DNA from: DASVHS01 sp038244815
GTDB taxonomy: Bacteria > Acidobacteriota > Thermoanaerobaculia > Gp7-AA8
Reading direction: 5' to 3'
Assembly: GCA_038244815.1 (NCBI GenBank)
Contig: JBBRTB010000010.1
Coordinates: 91,399 to 155,398 of the forward strand
DNA: 64,000 nucleotides
Shown here: in pieces, positions 6,909 through 16,693 of the stretch
Layout: each line of letters begins with the position of its first letter
Position numbering within the stretch: position 1 is the first letter of the stretch
Made by a program: the position numbers and the translations under genes
Notes under the pieces: generated by a model
Databases searched by the model: none
Told to the model about the DNA's origin: nothing
What the model saw: the letters and a program-made list of their open reading frames with translations, nothing else

Positions 6909-9900
6909 GTGTCCATGAGAGGGGCGTCCCGGCGCGGCAGCGACGCGTCCGATGTGTCGCTGCAGGATTTTGCGTGGCCTCGTGCCACCCTGGCCACGCT
7001 GCGTCACTCGACCCTTCCCTGGACCGACGCTGGCGCAGTGACGCCTCTGGGCGATCTGCGCAACCTCGGCACTCGTGACCGCTTGTCACTCACCGGGCAG
7101 TTCGCGGCGCACGTTGCCGTCCTGCAGGCCGCGGGCGTCGCCGCCGGCGAATTCGATGCATCCGATTGGGTGGTCGCGCGCAAGAGGGGCGCGGACTGCC
7201 GTCTCGTTCGCGTGACCGTGCGGGCGCCGGACTCCACGCCCTCATCGTTCGAAGGCATTCTGCAGTTCGCCGCCACCATCGATGCACCGGCTCTCGATGT
7301 TCTGGCTCTGTCGTGGACGCGAGCGGAATCGGTCTACGCCGAAGTGCGCCGCCGGCTGCGCAACGATGCCGCTGCCGATCTCAAGTGGCTCCGGCAATCG
7401 GCGTTCGGGGAGATCCTCTGGCCGGGTCCCGAGGCGCTCGGCTCGATGTGGGAGAGCGGAGGCCCGCATGTCGTGGATGACGTGACGGCCTTCCGCGCCT
7501 ACGCTCAACTCGACTCTTCCGTGCAACTCGTCGAGATCGGCACCGAGTTCCCGATCCAGCGCTATGCGGCGCTGGCCTCAGCCGATGCATCGCTTCCCGG
7601 CTCGGCGCTTTCTCCGGCTGCGGTCGCCGACCGCCTGGTGGAGCGGCTGGCTTCGCCGCGGCATGTCGTCATCGTCCACGGCAGGCTCGATGACGATTCC
7701 CGCCGCGTCGTGGACATCCTGCGCAGTGCCCGTGATCCCGGCGTGACTCCGCGGCGATGCCGCCGGATCGTTCTCTCCACGCGGATCGCCGCACAGCGTG
7801 CACTCGACGATCGATTGAACGCGGTCTCCGCGCCGCAGCAGTGGGTTGCGGACTTCGTGAGCAGTCCCGCCTACGACGCATTCCTCGAACATGGAACGAT
7901 GCCGGCCGATGACGGACCCTTGGCGGCAACGCCGGAGCCTCGGCGGTCGTACGTCGGAGTGCTCGCGCTCCTGGGCACGCGCGTTCCCCGGAATCTGGCG
8001 CGCGATTTTCTGGCGCAGTTCCTGTTCGAGCAGCCGCTCGAGGACCTCGTCATCGAAGGAGTGACCTCGCTGGATCCGGAGGCCTTTCTGTTCGCGTCAG
8101 AGGCCGCCCGCGATCTCTGTGCGCGGCACATTCCCGAAGACTCGCGTGGAGCGTTGTGCCGCGCCGCCGCCACGGTCGCCGATCCCATCCGGGCCGGACT
8201 GTTGCTCGTGGAATGCGGCGACGTGAAGGGCGGAGTGGAACGGCTGGAGGCCGTACGCTGGCGGAGTGCAGCGGAAAGCGTGCGGACGCTCGAGACCATC
8301 CCGCGCGCCAGTCTCTCCCCTCGACTTGCCCGGACGCTGGCCTCGGCGTTGATCGATTCCGGCCGTTATGGGGATGCGCGCGACCTCGCTTCGGGCCTCG
8401 AGGGTGACGATGGCGAGCTTCTTCTGGCGAGATGCGATCGACGCACCGGCCAGTACGCCGCCGCGATGTCGAGGCTGGACCGTATCGCCTCTCCGTCGTT
8501 TGACGCGCAGATCCTGCGCATGGAGCTGCTGCGGCTGTCCGGCCGCGAAGACGAAGCGCGCACGGTTGGCGCGGTCCCGGGTGAGGGCGAGGAAGCGATC
8601 CGGCTGGCATACGAGCAAGCGCTGCTCGATCTGGAGACTTCTGCTCCGCTCGATGGCGGCCACTACTTCGGACAGAGGCTGGAAACGTATCGCGCCCTGC
8701 TCGGGGACGACTTCGAACGGGCCGGGGAACTCGCCGGGCACTCCGTCGCCGCGGCGCGCTGCGCGAGGGAACGGATCGACGCTGAGCTCGATCGTGTCTT
8801 CGCGTCTTTCTCGTCGGGGAGGTGGGACGAGACGCGTGCCATCGCGCTCGAGGCTCTCAGCACCGTCGACGAGGCCCAGGGCGATCGTGCCGCGGCCGGA
8901 ATTCTCTTCACGCTCACGTTCGTCGAGATCGATGACGCCCGATGGTCATCTGCCGCGCAACACATCCGGCGGCTGCGCGACTACTACACACGAATGGGAG
9001 ATGAGCTGCGCTTCGCGGAGATCGATCTCCTTTCCGGCTACTACGAGTTCTCCTGCGCCAGATTCGCGGAGGCACGGCGCATCGCGGAGACGCTTCTGGG
9101 CCGTCGCGATCTGTTGACGCAGGTGCGCGAGGCCGCGGCGCTCATCGTCGATGAGATCGACTGGATCGAACACCGTCACTCTCCGCTGCGGTCGACAGGG
9201 CGCTCGAAAAATCGTGAGCTCGATGAACGACACCGTTTCTTGAAGTCGCGCGGCGAGCTGCCTTTCGATGCGCACACCGCTTCCACTCGTTCGCAGAAGC
9301 TGAAGCTCATGCGCGCCGCGCTGGCCGGCGACGACGCCGATCTCGCGCAGCGGCTGGCCGGAGAGCTGTCGGTGGTCCTTCCCACGGCCAACGCCTCGCG
9401 CACCACCGCGGACGTGGACATGCTGCGGATGGCCGCGTCCGCCGAGTACCCGTTCCGGGACGGAATCTTTCCGCTCCCCTGGTGCCACGCCACGCGCAAC
9501 CGCCTGGGACACTGGTCCCAGGACGGCTCGTGTACGTTCGACGACGCGACGCTCGATCGTCTCGTGGCCTCACCGGAATCGAACTGGCTGTCCATCCCCG
9601 ACCGTGAACTGCTGTTCATCGACGGCTGTGAGAGCTGGCCGGAGCCGTCGCGTGCAGCGATCGCGGCGATCTTCCACACACGTGCAGAGAATCACCGGCT
9701 GCGGCGAGTGGTCGAGCTGGAGCAGTCGCCGCCGGCGGCACGGGCGGAACGCGCGGACGGAATCGTCGGCGAATCCGCGGCCATGCGCGCGGTGTTCACG
9801 CTCATCGAGAAACTAGCCCCTCGGGACGTTCCCGTCTGCGTCCTCGGCGAATCGGGCACCGGCAAAGAGCTCGTCGGCCGGGCCATTCACCGGACATCGC

Positions 9901-10715
9901 AACGGCGGAGCAAGCCGTTTACGGCCATCAACTGCGCGGCGTTGCCAGAAAACCTCGTCGAGAGCGAGTTGTTCGGCCACACCCGGGGCGCATTCACGGG
10001 CGCGGATCGCGATCGCGCCGGGGTCATCGAGACGACCGACGGCGGGACGCTCTTTCTCGACGAGATCGGCGAGATGCCTCTGGCGGCGCAGGCCAAGCTG
10101 CTGCGCTTCCTGCAGGATGGCGAGTTTCGGCGCGTCGGCGACAGCACGAATCGCACGGCGGACGTGCGCGTCGTCAGCGCCACCAACCGCCAGCTCGAAG
10201 CCGCCGTCGAGGAAGGACGCTTTCGCGAGGACCTCTACTACCGCATCCGCGGTGTCGACGTGGTTCTGCCGCCGTTGCGCGACCGGGCCACGGACATCAT
10301 GCTGCTCGCGGAGCACTTCCTGGAGCGCGAGCGTGTCAGGCATCGGGCCGGGCCGCAATCATTCACGAGCGAAGTGGAGGCCCTGCTCCGTGCTTACGCG
10401 TGGCCGGGCAATGTGCGCGAGCTGCAGAACACGGTCCGCGCCGCGCACGCCATGGCCGGCGAAGCCCGCGCCATCGACATCGAGCATCTGCCCGAGCGTA
10501 TGCGCAACGTTCGGCCGGCGCGGGCGGAGGCCGGCTCGTATCAGGACGCCGTGGCGCGATTCCGGCGCGACCTGATCGAGAAATCGCTGGCCGAGGTGGC
10601 CGGCAACCAGAATCGCGCCGCGGCGCTGCTCAAGATCTCGCGCCAGGCGCTCGCCTACCAGATTCGCGAGCTCGGAATCATGGTCGGCAAACCGCGGCCC
10701 GGTCCGCGGGTGTGA
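6909..10715 (+). CDS. sigma-54-dependent transcriptional activator with very long helical N-terminus
   Basis: GTG start (ATG alternative at 6915). Residues 1-~940 are a long, mostly helical region with TPR/MalT-like character and no receiver domain. The C-terminal part is a canonical AAA+ activator: Walker A GESGTGKE (980-987), sigma-54 contact GAFTGA (1027-1032), Walker B GGTLFLDEIGE, a sensor-II region, and a Fis-type helix-turn-helix near the end (AGNQNRAAALLKISRQAL). It should open sigma-54 promoters, but the signal is unknown. At 1268 aa it is far longer than the common 450-aa NtrC type. It may control the retropepsin-like gene just downstream. Confidence 0.92.
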   Translation: MSMRGASRRGSDASDVSLQDFAWPRATLATLRHSTLPWTDAGAVTPLGDLRNLGTRDRLSLTGQFAAHVAVLQAAGVAAGEFDASDWVVARKRGADCRLVRVTVRAPDSTPSSFEGILQFAATIDAPALDVLALSWTRAESVYAEVRRRLRNDAAADLKWLRQSAFGEILWPGPEALGSMWESGGPHVVDDVTAFRAYAQLDSSVQLVEIGTEFPIQRYAALASADASLPGSALSPAAVADRLVERLASPRHVVIVHGRLDDDSRRVVDILRSARDPGVTPRRCRRIVLSTRIAAQRALDDRLNAVSAPQQWVADFVSSPAYDAFLEHGTMPADDGPLAATPEPRRSYVGVLALLGTRVPRNLARDFLAQFLFEQPLEDLVIEGVTSLDPEAFLFASEAARDLCARHIPEDSRGALCRAAATVADPIRAGLLLVECGDVKGGVERLEAVRWRSAAESVRTLETIPRASLSPRLARTLASALIDSGRYGDARDLASGLEGDDGELLLARCDRRTGQYAAAMSRLDRIASPSFDAQILRMELLRLSGREDEARTVGAVPGEGEEAIRLAYEQALLDLETSAPLDGGHYFGQRLETYRALLGDDFERAGELAGHSVAAARCARERIDAELDRVFASFSSGRWDETRAIALEALSTVDEAQGDRAAAGILFTLTFVEIDDARWSSAAQHIRRLRDYYTRMGDELRFAEIDLLSGYYEFSCARFAEARRIAETLLGRRDLLTQVREAAALIVDEIDWIEHRHSPLRSTGRSKNRELDERHRFLKSRGELPFDAHTASTRSQKLKLMRAALAGDDADLAQRLAGELSVVLPTANASRTTADVDMLRMAASAEYPFRDGIFPLPWCHATRNRLGHWSQDGSCTFDDATLDRLVASPESNWLSIPDRELLFIDGCESWPEPSRAAIAAIFHTRAENHRLRRVVELEQSPPAARAERADGIVGESAAMRAVFTLIEKLAPRDVPVCVLGESGTGKELVGRAIHRTSQRRSKPFTAINCAALPENLVESELFGHTRGAFTGADRDRAGVIETTDGGTLFLDEIGEMPLAAQAKLLRFLQDGEFRRVGDSTNRTADVRVVSATNRQLEAAVEEGRFREDLYYRIRGVDVVLPPLRDRATDIMLLAEHFLERERVRHRAGPQSFTSEVEALLRAYAWPGNVRELQNTVRAAHAMAGEARAIDIEHLPERMRNVRPARAEAGSYQDAVARFRRDLIEKSLAEVAGNQNRAAALLKISRQALAYQIRELGIMVGKPRPGPRV

Positions 10716-10773
10716 CGAAACCGTAGCGCCCATAGGACGGCTGCAACCGCGACCGTAGAATCACAAAACCGCC

Positions 10774-12096
10774 ATGATCGCCTCGAACACACGAAGAGTC
10801 GTGGTCGCGCTCGCACTTTTGACGGCGGCGCGATGCTCACTGTATTCCGATGTGTCCATCGAGCCGCTCACGATCATTCCCACGAAGATCGATCGCGGCG
10901 CCGATCTCAAGGACATGGTGCGCCGCGCCGACTATCTCCGGGCCGTGGCGCTGGCGCCGTCGATCGACGCCCGCGCGCGCCAGTCCCCGGAAGACCTCCT
11001 GGCTCTCGGTCAGGCCGAGCTGGCGGCGAACAGGCTCCCCGCGGCGCGCCAGCACTTTCGCGCGGCCATCGAGAAGACGCCGTTTCACACCACGTACGCC
11101 GACGCGGCGTGGGGGCTCTCGCAGGCCGAGTACATGGACAACAACTTCGAGACCAGCCTGGAGTGGGCGAAGACCGCCATCGAGCACGGGCTCACCGTGC
11201 TGCAGTGGCATCTCGACTACCTGAAGACTCTCTCCAACGTGGAGGTCTACCGCCACGCCGGCGGTCCGCACTCCGATGAGATCCGGTTGAAAATCGGCAG
11301 GCCGGACGTGCCCCGGATCGAGGTGCGCGTCAACCACGCGCCGGCGACGACGATGGCGGTCATCGACTCCGGCGCGGTGCTCTCGATCATCTCCGAGCGT
11401 CTGGCGGCGGAGATTCCGGTCAGACACCTGCCCGTCTCCCGCGCCACGTTCTACGGTCTGCTCGGCGAGCCCATCAGCGTGCGGTTCGCGCTGCTGGACA
11501 CGCTCGACATCGGCGACATGGTCCTGGCCAACGTCCCGGTGGCCATCATGCCCGACGACAAGATGCGATTCCTGGTCACCGGCAAGAAGGAGTTCAAGAT
11601 CGACTTTCTCCTCGGCGCCAATCTTCTCAAGGAGTTCCGCCTGGATTTCGACTTCGACCGCAGCCGGGTGCGATTCACCAGGCTTACATCGGTCGACAAA
11701 GCGCCGGTCGAGGATCAGAACATCTTCTTCGATAACTTCCGCCCGCACGTGCGCGGGACGATCAACAAGCGCGGCTGGTACCTGTTCGTGCTCGACACAG
11801 GCAGCGAAGTCACGTTTCTCAACGAGGCCCAGCTGGCCTCGACGCCGATCAACGTCTTTGCCCCCCGCGTCCACAACGCCACGCTGCAGGGGCTCGGAGG
11901 CGCGAAGAAGCACGGGTCGAAAATCGACGACGTGGAGATCGGCGTCGACCGATGGGCCGGCCGGTTCCGAACGCTGCCTATGTACCTCGGCTCCGATCAG
12001 GAGCGGTCAGTCGGAATCGTCGGTGAGAACTTCCTCAAGAACTTCAAAGTGGTCGTCGACTTCGGCCGGATGCGCGTGGACCTGGCGCGCCGCTGA
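10774..12096 (+). CDS. double retropepsin-like aspartic protease domain protein
   Basis: N-terminal hydrophobic segment (VVVALALLTAARC) suggests a signal or lipoprotein peptide. Residues ~70-150 are TPR-like. Two retropepsin-type motifs follow: AVIDSGAVLSII near residue 190 and FVLDTGSEVTFL near residue 338, each followed by a psi-loop-like hydrophobic-Gly stretch (LLGANLLKEF; IVGENFLKNF). Retropepsins normally dimerise with one DTG each; here both are in one chain, as in pepsin-like proteins, but the first is DSG. Likely periplasmic. Substrate unknown. The stop abuts the convergent glmU stop with no spacer. Confidence 0.8.
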   Translation: MIASNTRRVVVALALLTAARCSLYSDVSIEPLTIIPTKIDRGADLKDMVRRADYLRAVALAPSIDARARQSPEDLLALGQAELAANRLPAARQHFRAAIEKTPFHTTYADAAWGLSQAEYMDNNFETSLEWAKTAIEHGLTVLQWHLDYLKTLSNVEVYRHAGGPHSDEIRLKIGRPDVPRIEVRVNHAPATTMAVIDSGAVLSIISERLAAEIPVRHLPVSRATFYGLLGEPISVRFALLDTLDIGDMVLANVPVAIMPDDKMRFLVTGKKEFKIDFLLGANLLKEFRLDFDFDRSRVRFTRLTSVDKAPVEDQNIFFDNFRPHVRGTINKRGWYLFVLDTGSEVTFLNEAQLASTPINVFAPRVHNATLQGLGGAKKHGSKIDDVEIGVDRWAGRFRTLPMYLGSDQERSVGIVGENFLKNFKVVVDFGRMRVDLARR

Positions 12097-13497
12097 CTAC
12101 TTCTTCTTCCGCTCTTCCCTCTTCTTTGCCGCCCACCCCTCGATCGTCTTCTGCGGCACGCGCGTGAGTGCGAGCGCATCGGGAGGGACGTCCTTCGTGA
12201 TCGTCGAGCCTGCGCCAACATAGGCGCCATGTCCGATGCGCACCGGCGCCACGAGCTGCGTATCCGAGCCGATGAACACGCCGTCCTCGAGAACGGTCTT
12301 GTGCTTGTTGACCCCGTCGTAGTTGCAGGTGATCGTCCCCGCGCCGATGTTCACATTTCTGCCGACTTCGGCGTCGCCGATGTACGAGAGGTGAGAGGCC
12401 TTGGACCCCTCGCCGAAGACCGTTTTCTTCGTCTCGACGAAGTTGCCGACCTTCACGTGCCTGCCCAGCCTCGTTCCCGGTCGTAGATGCGCGTAAGGCC
12501 CGACCGCGGCGTCGTCGGCGATCTCGGAGTCTTCGGCCACGGTTCCGGTCTTGACGTGTACGTTGTTGCCGATGGTCGAGTTGATGAGATGCGCGCCCGG
12601 CTCGATGACGCAGCCGCTGCCGATTCTCGTGGTTCCCTCGATCGTCACGAACGGGTAGAGCACCGTGTCATTGCCGATGGTGACGGTCGAATCGATCACC
12701 ACCGTGGCCGGATTCCGGAACGTCACGCCTTCGTTCATCAGACGGGCCACGACGCGGCGCTGGATTTCCGCTTCGACCACGGCCAGGTCGGATCGCGAGT
12801 TCACGCCCAGAGCTTCGACCGGATCGGCGGCGATGACCGCGCCGACGCGCTGGCCGGACTCCCGCAGAACGGCCAGGAGATCGGTGAGGTAATACTCGCC
12901 CTGTGCGTTGCTGTTGGACAGGTTGCGCAGGTTGTCGAACAGATGCCGGCCGTCGAAGACATAGATCCCTGCATTGACCTCGTCGATCCGCTTTTCCTCG
13001 GCGGTGGCGTCCTTCGCTTCGACGATCTTCTGCACGGCGCCGCTACCATCGCGCACGATGCGGCCGTACATGGCCGGGTCGTCGAGCTTCATCGTGAGCA
13101 GCGTCAGCGCGTTTCCGGCTCGCTCGTGCTCGTCGATGAGACGCTCCAGCGTTTCCAGCCTGGTCAGCGGTACATCGCCCGACAGGACGAGCACCCGCTT
13201 CGACTCCATGCCGGACGCTTCCAGTGCCCGGGCGGCCTGCAGAACGGCATGTCCGGTTCCGAGCTGCTGCTCCTGAACGGCGAACCGAGCGCGCTCGCCC
13301 ACTCGTTCCTGTACTGCCTGGCGCTGGTAGCCGACGACCATCACCGGCGGCGTGCTGGTGAGATGGCGGGCCAGATCGAGCACGTAGTCGACGACCGGAC
13401 GGCCCGCGGCGCGATGAAGGATCTTGATCGTCGACGATTTCATGCGCGTGCCCAACCCGGCCGCGAGGATGATCACTTCGAGATTCTGCCTGCCCAT
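12097..13497 (-). CDS. glmU: bifunctional GlmU (UDP-GlcNAc pyrophosphorylase / GlcN-1-P acetyltransferase)
   Basis: N-terminal pyrophosphorylase domain begins MGRQNLEVIILAAGLGTRMKS with the LxxGxGTRM..K nucleotide-binding loop; the C-terminal half is a left-handed beta-helix with hexapeptide repeats (VGPYAHLRPGTRLG, FVETKKT, NIGAGTITCNYDG, ending with the acetyl-CoA site). It makes UDP-GlcNAc for peptidoglycan and LPS. The ATG at 13495-13497 is preferred, with GGGAGG at good spacing; a TTG two codons upstream overlaps the yvcK stop. Likely co-transcribed with yvcK. Confidence 0.96.
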   Translation of the reverse strand: MGRQNLEVIILAAGLGTRMKSSTIKILHRAAGRPVVDYVLDLARHLTSTPPVMVVGYQRQAVQERVGERARFAVQEQQLGTGHAVLQAARALEASGMESKRVLVLSGDVPLTRLETLERLIDEHERAGNALTLLTMKLDDPAMYGRIVRDGSGAVQKIVEAKDATAEEKRIDEVNAGIYVFDGRHLFDNLRNLSNSNAQGEYYLTDLLAVLRESGQRVGAVIAADPVEALGVNSRSDLAVVEAEIQRRVVARLMNEGVTFRNPATVVIDSTVTIGNDTVLYPFVTIEGTTRIGSGCVIEPGAHLINSTIGNNVHVKTGTVAEDSEIADDAAVGPYAHLRPGTRLGRHVKVGNFVETKKTVFGEGSKASHLSYIGDAEVGRNVNIGAGTITCNYDGVNKHKTVLEDGVFIGSDTQLVAPVRIGHGAYVGAGSTITKDVPPDALALTRVPQKTIEGWAAKKREERKKK

Positions 13498-13499
13498 CT

Positions 13500-14546
13500 T
13501 CAACCCTCCCCGCGCCGCATCCGCTCCAGCGTGCGGCCGTAGCGGTCGTACAACCGAAAAATCGTCTCGGCGAGCGCCCCGGCGTCGTGGCGCACGAAGT
13601 TTCCCTCTGCAATCACGTCGCCGAAAAACGGCGTCACCCCGAGATCGCGGACCGCATTCACATCGAACTGCACGGGAAACTGGTTCTCCGCCGCATACGT
13701 GAAGAGGATCGTCTCCGACGGCCGGCGGCCGTTGATGATCATCACGTCGACCACCAGTCCGGCGTGCTCGATGATCGCGCTCAGGTGGTCCTCGGCCGAA
13801 TAGCCGTCCGTCTCATTGGGCTGCGTCATCACATTGCAGATGTAGACGCGCAGCGCCCTGGCTTTGCGCAGGGCCTCGGCGATCGGCTTGATGGCCAGGT
13901 TCGGCAGCACCGACGTGTACAAGGAGCCCGGGCCGATGATGATCATGTCGGCGGCGGCCAGCGCATCGAGCGCCCGCTGCGGCGGTTCAGCATCCTGCGG
14001 GTCGATCGCGAGGTGGACGATGCGAGCGTGACGTGACTTGTTCGTCGGCTTCTGGCCGATCTCCGATCCGCTGATGGCGACCTCGCCGATGAGCTCGGCG
14101 CCGTCGGCCAGGGTGGCGCGCAGTCGAACGTCGGACAGCGTCGACGGGTAGATCTCACCGCGGATCGCCAGCACTTCCGAGGCCGCCAGCACGGCGTTGT
14201 CGAAGCCGCCGGTGATCTCGGTCATCGCCATCAGCAGCAGATTGCCGAGGGAGTGGCCTTTGAGCGCGGAATCCGTGTCGAAACGGTAGTTGAAGAGTTG
14301 CGAGAGGAGTTGTTCTTCCTCGGCCAGGGCCACGATGCAGTTGCGGATGTCGCCCGGCGGCAGCATGCCGAACTCCTTGCGCAGAACGCCGGAGCTGCCG
14401 CCTTCGTCGGTGACGGTGACGATCGCGCCGAGGTTCGCGATCGACCACGCCCCATCGCCGCCGACGTACTGCTTCAGGCCGCGAAGCAGCGTCGACAGAC
14501 CGGTCCCGCCTCCGATGGCTACGATGTTCAGTCCCTGCGGACGCAT
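13500..14546 (-). CDS. yvcK: YvcK/CofD-like gluconeogenesis factor
   Basis: Starts MRPQGLNIVAIGGGTGLSTLLRGLK, the conserved YvcK/CofD N-terminal phosphate-binding motif, followed by IVTVTDEGGSSGVLRKEFG, PPGDIRNCI, GHSLGNLLL and MIIIGPGSLYTSVLPNL, all typical of the family. YvcK-type proteins bind UDP-sugars and affect cell-wall growth and growth on gluconeogenic carbon, so the pairing with glmU is biologically coherent. 348 aa. It ends two bases before the glmU ATG. Confidence 0.93.
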   Translation of the reverse strand: MRPQGLNIVAIGGGTGLSTLLRGLKQYVGGDGAWSIANLGAIVTVTDEGGSSGVLRKEFGMLPPGDIRNCIVALAEEEQLLSQLFNYRFDTDSALKGHSLGNLLLMAMTEITGGFDNAVLAASEVLAIRGEIYPSTLSDVRLRATLADGAELIGEVAISGSEIGQKPTNKSRHARIVHLAIDPQDAEPPQRALDALAAADMIIIGPGSLYTSVLPNLAIKPIAEALRKARALRVYICNVMTQPNETDGYSAEDHLSAIIEHAGLVVDVMIINGRRPSETILFTYAAENQFPVQFDVNAVRDLGVTPFFGDVIAEGNFVRHDAGALAETIFRLYDRYGRTLERMRRGEG

Positions 14547-14571
14547 TGGAAGGCGATTCTAGTGGAACGTC

Positions 14572-15447
14572 CTAAGTCCGTCCGGCGATCAGGCGTTTCA
14601 GGTGATGCCGCAGCGGGCCGAGCAGGCAGTACTCGGAGGTGAGGCGGCTCTGGCGCTCGTTCTCGTCCTGAAAAAGGTCGTGCATCGTATGGGAGCGTTC
14701 TTCGAACCACTTTTCGTCGACTTCGCCATGCTTCCACTTCAGATCGAGGATCTGGAGGATGTGCGCGCGGTCGATGATCTCGGGATGATGATTCGTGCCC
14801 AGGACGCGCGGCATGGCGTCGTGGCGCGCCAGTTCCAGCATGGTGATGGCGTCGCTCGACTCCGATTCGAACGCGACGGGAAACGCCCTGCCCACGCTCT
14901 GGAGCTGCAGATCGAACAGGCGATTGTCGACAACGCGGAAGTGACGATGATCGGGGAGCCGCTCCGCAAACTGCGAGAACCAGGGATGGCTCGCTGCTTC
15001 GTCGGTCAGAACATTGAGCGGCATGCCGCTGCTCTTTTCGGAGCGCAAACGCGGCACCGCCGCGCCCGACCAGCGGCAGAGCAGACCGAAGGAGTGACAT
15101 ACGGCCAGCAGCGCGGCGTGCTCGTTCGCCACGATCGACTCGAAGAGACGAAAGAGCGGTGCTTCCCACGAGATGCTCTCTTCGATCCCTTGGGACTGGT
15201 GTGACCGCCCATCGTTGAGACGAGGATCGAGCTGCCCCGGTCCGCCCGTCCCCACGTAAAGCTGAAAGCGTCCGTTCGGTGGATCGGGCATCTGCAGCCT
15301 GCGCCGCACGTCGAACGAGATCGCGCGGACCTTCAGGCCGGCCGTGACGAGGTCGTCCTGCATGGCCGCGGCGGCTTCGAGCACCGCGTGCACGAGAGAG
15401 TCGTGACCGACGTTCGGCCACGAATGATTCATGTCGAGAATGGCCAC
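14572..15447 (-). CDS. class I glutamine amidotransferase-like protein
   Basis: The GTG at 15445-15447 is the conservative start, but it would place the first beta-strand (VAILDMNHSWPNVG) at the very N-terminus. The same frame is open upstream and reads sensibly (RRDIHVNHDFFEYLRLDDG) up to a CTG at 15565-15567 that overlaps the upstream ligase stop as CTGA. Triad candidates are Cys117 in LAVCHSFG and His in TNHHPEI with a following Glu, as in class I glutaminases. Neighbours are a YbdK-type ligase and an ATP-grasp ligase, so it may supply ammonia for, or hydrolyse, an amide product. Substrate unknown. Confidence 0.7.
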   Translation of the reverse strand: MAILDMNHSWPNVGHDSLVHAVLEAAAAMQDDLVTAGLKVRAISFDVRRRLQMPDPPNGRFQLYVGTGGPGQLDPRLNDGRSHQSQGIEESISWEAPLFRLFESIVANEHAALLAVCHSFGLLCRWSGAAVPRLRSEKSSGMPLNVLTDEAASHPWFSQFAERLPDHRHFRVVDNRLFDLQLQSVGRAFPVAFESESSDAITMLELARHDAMPRVLGTNHHPEIIDRAHILQILDLKWKHGEVDEKWFEERSHTMHDLFQDENERQSRLTSEYCLLGPLRHHLKRLIAGRT

Positions 15448-15563
15448 GTCGAGCTTCCGGCGATCGGCCGGAGGAACGGAGCCGTCGTCCAGCCGCAGGT
15501 ATTCGAAAAAATCGTGATTGACGTGAATGTCCCGCCGCGGCGTCTGGCGGCCCTCGCTCAGGC

Positions 15564-16670
15564 TCAGGTTCCCACCTCGGTCTCGTGGATGATGTAGTCG
15601 ACGACGTCGCGCAGGTCTTTCCTCTGCTCGTATGCAGCGAGCTGCCGGTCCGCCCCGGGACGCCCACGGACGATCTCGCGCGCGTAGTAGACCTCGTTGC
15701 GCGAACCCAGCTCGTCGACGACGTCATCGACGAACTCCAGCAGCTCGTCGAGCAGCCTTCCGAACGGAACTTCCGCCCCGATGCCGAAGTCGATCAGCTT
15801 CCCGTCGATGCCCCATCGGGCGGCGCGAGACTTGTTCTCGTTGAGCAACGAACGGCTGTAGAGCCGCCAGGACATGTTTGCTCTATGGATCTTCCACAGC
15901 TTCACCGTCACGGCCTGGAAGAGCGCGGCCAGACAGATGGTCTCGTCAATGCGCAGCGGCACGTCGCAGATCCGGTATTCGAGCGTCGGGAAGAAGGGAT
16001 GCGGGCGAACGTCCCACCAGATTTTCTTGGCGTTGTCGATGCAGTTCGTGCGGATGAGCGTCTGCACGAACTCGTCGAACTCGCTGGCCGATCGAAACGA
16101 ATCGGGTATTCCTGTTCGTGGAAACCGCTCGAACACTTTGGCGCGGTAACTCTTCCAGCCGGTGTTGTGCCCGCACCAGAACGGTGAATTGACGGAGAGG
16201 GCGAAGATGTGCGGCAGGAAATAGCGCGCCGCGTTCATCACCTGAATGCGCGTCTCCAGATCCTCGATGGCCACGTGCACGTGCAGGCCGAAGATCAGAT
16301 TGGCGCGCGCCACCATCTGCAGGTCGTACACGATCTGGTCGTAGCGGGCGTTCGCGGTGATCGGCACATTGGCCCAGTGGGAGATGGGATGCGTCCCCGC
16401 CGCGGCGATGCGCAGGCCGTTCTCACGCGTGAGCCGGATGATCTCGCCGCGCAGGCGCGTGACCTCGCGCCGGGCGTGGGAGATGTCGGTGCAGATCGGA
16501 GTGCCGACCTCGATCACCGCGTCGTGCATCTCGCGCTTGATCTCGTCCTTGAGCCGCTTCTCGCCCTCGGCGAACATCTCGGCGATGTGCGACTTCAACT
16601 CGCGCGTATGCGGGTCGACGACCTGAAACTCCTCCTCGATACCGAGGGTGAAGGAGGGGCGCGGAGGCAT
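15564..16670 (-). CDS. carboxylate-amine ligase, YbdK/GCS2 type
   Basis: 368 residues with the GCS2 family signature: FTLGIEEEFQVVDP at the N-terminus, HDAVIEVGTPICTD, GTHPISHW, FGLHVHVAIED, PFWCGHNTG, and EYRICDVPLRIDET. These proteins resemble glutamate-cysteine ligase and form amide bonds between a carboxylate and an amine using ATP; YbdK has weak GCL activity and its true substrate is not known. It lies between an amidotransferase gene and an ATP-grasp gene on the same strand, suggesting one pathway. Confidence 0.92.
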   Translation of the reverse strand: MPPRPSFTLGIEEEFQVVDPHTRELKSHIAEMFAEGEKRLKDEIKREMHDAVIEVGTPICTDISHARREVTRLRGEIIRLTRENGLRIAAAGTHPISHWANVPITANARYDQIVYDLQMVARANLIFGLHVHVAIEDLETRIQVMNAARYFLPHIFALSVNSPFWCGHNTGWKSYRAKVFERFPRTGIPDSFRSASEFDEFVQTLIRTNCIDNAKKIWWDVRPHPFFPTLEYRICDVPLRIDETICLAALFQAVTVKLWKIHRANMSWRLYSRSLLNENKSRAARWGIDGKLIDFGIGAEVPFGRLLDELLEFVDDVVDELGSRNEVYYAREIVRGRPGADRQLAAYEQRKDLRDVVDYIIHETEVGT

Positions 16671-16693
16671 GTCGGAAGTCTAACCCGTCCGCG

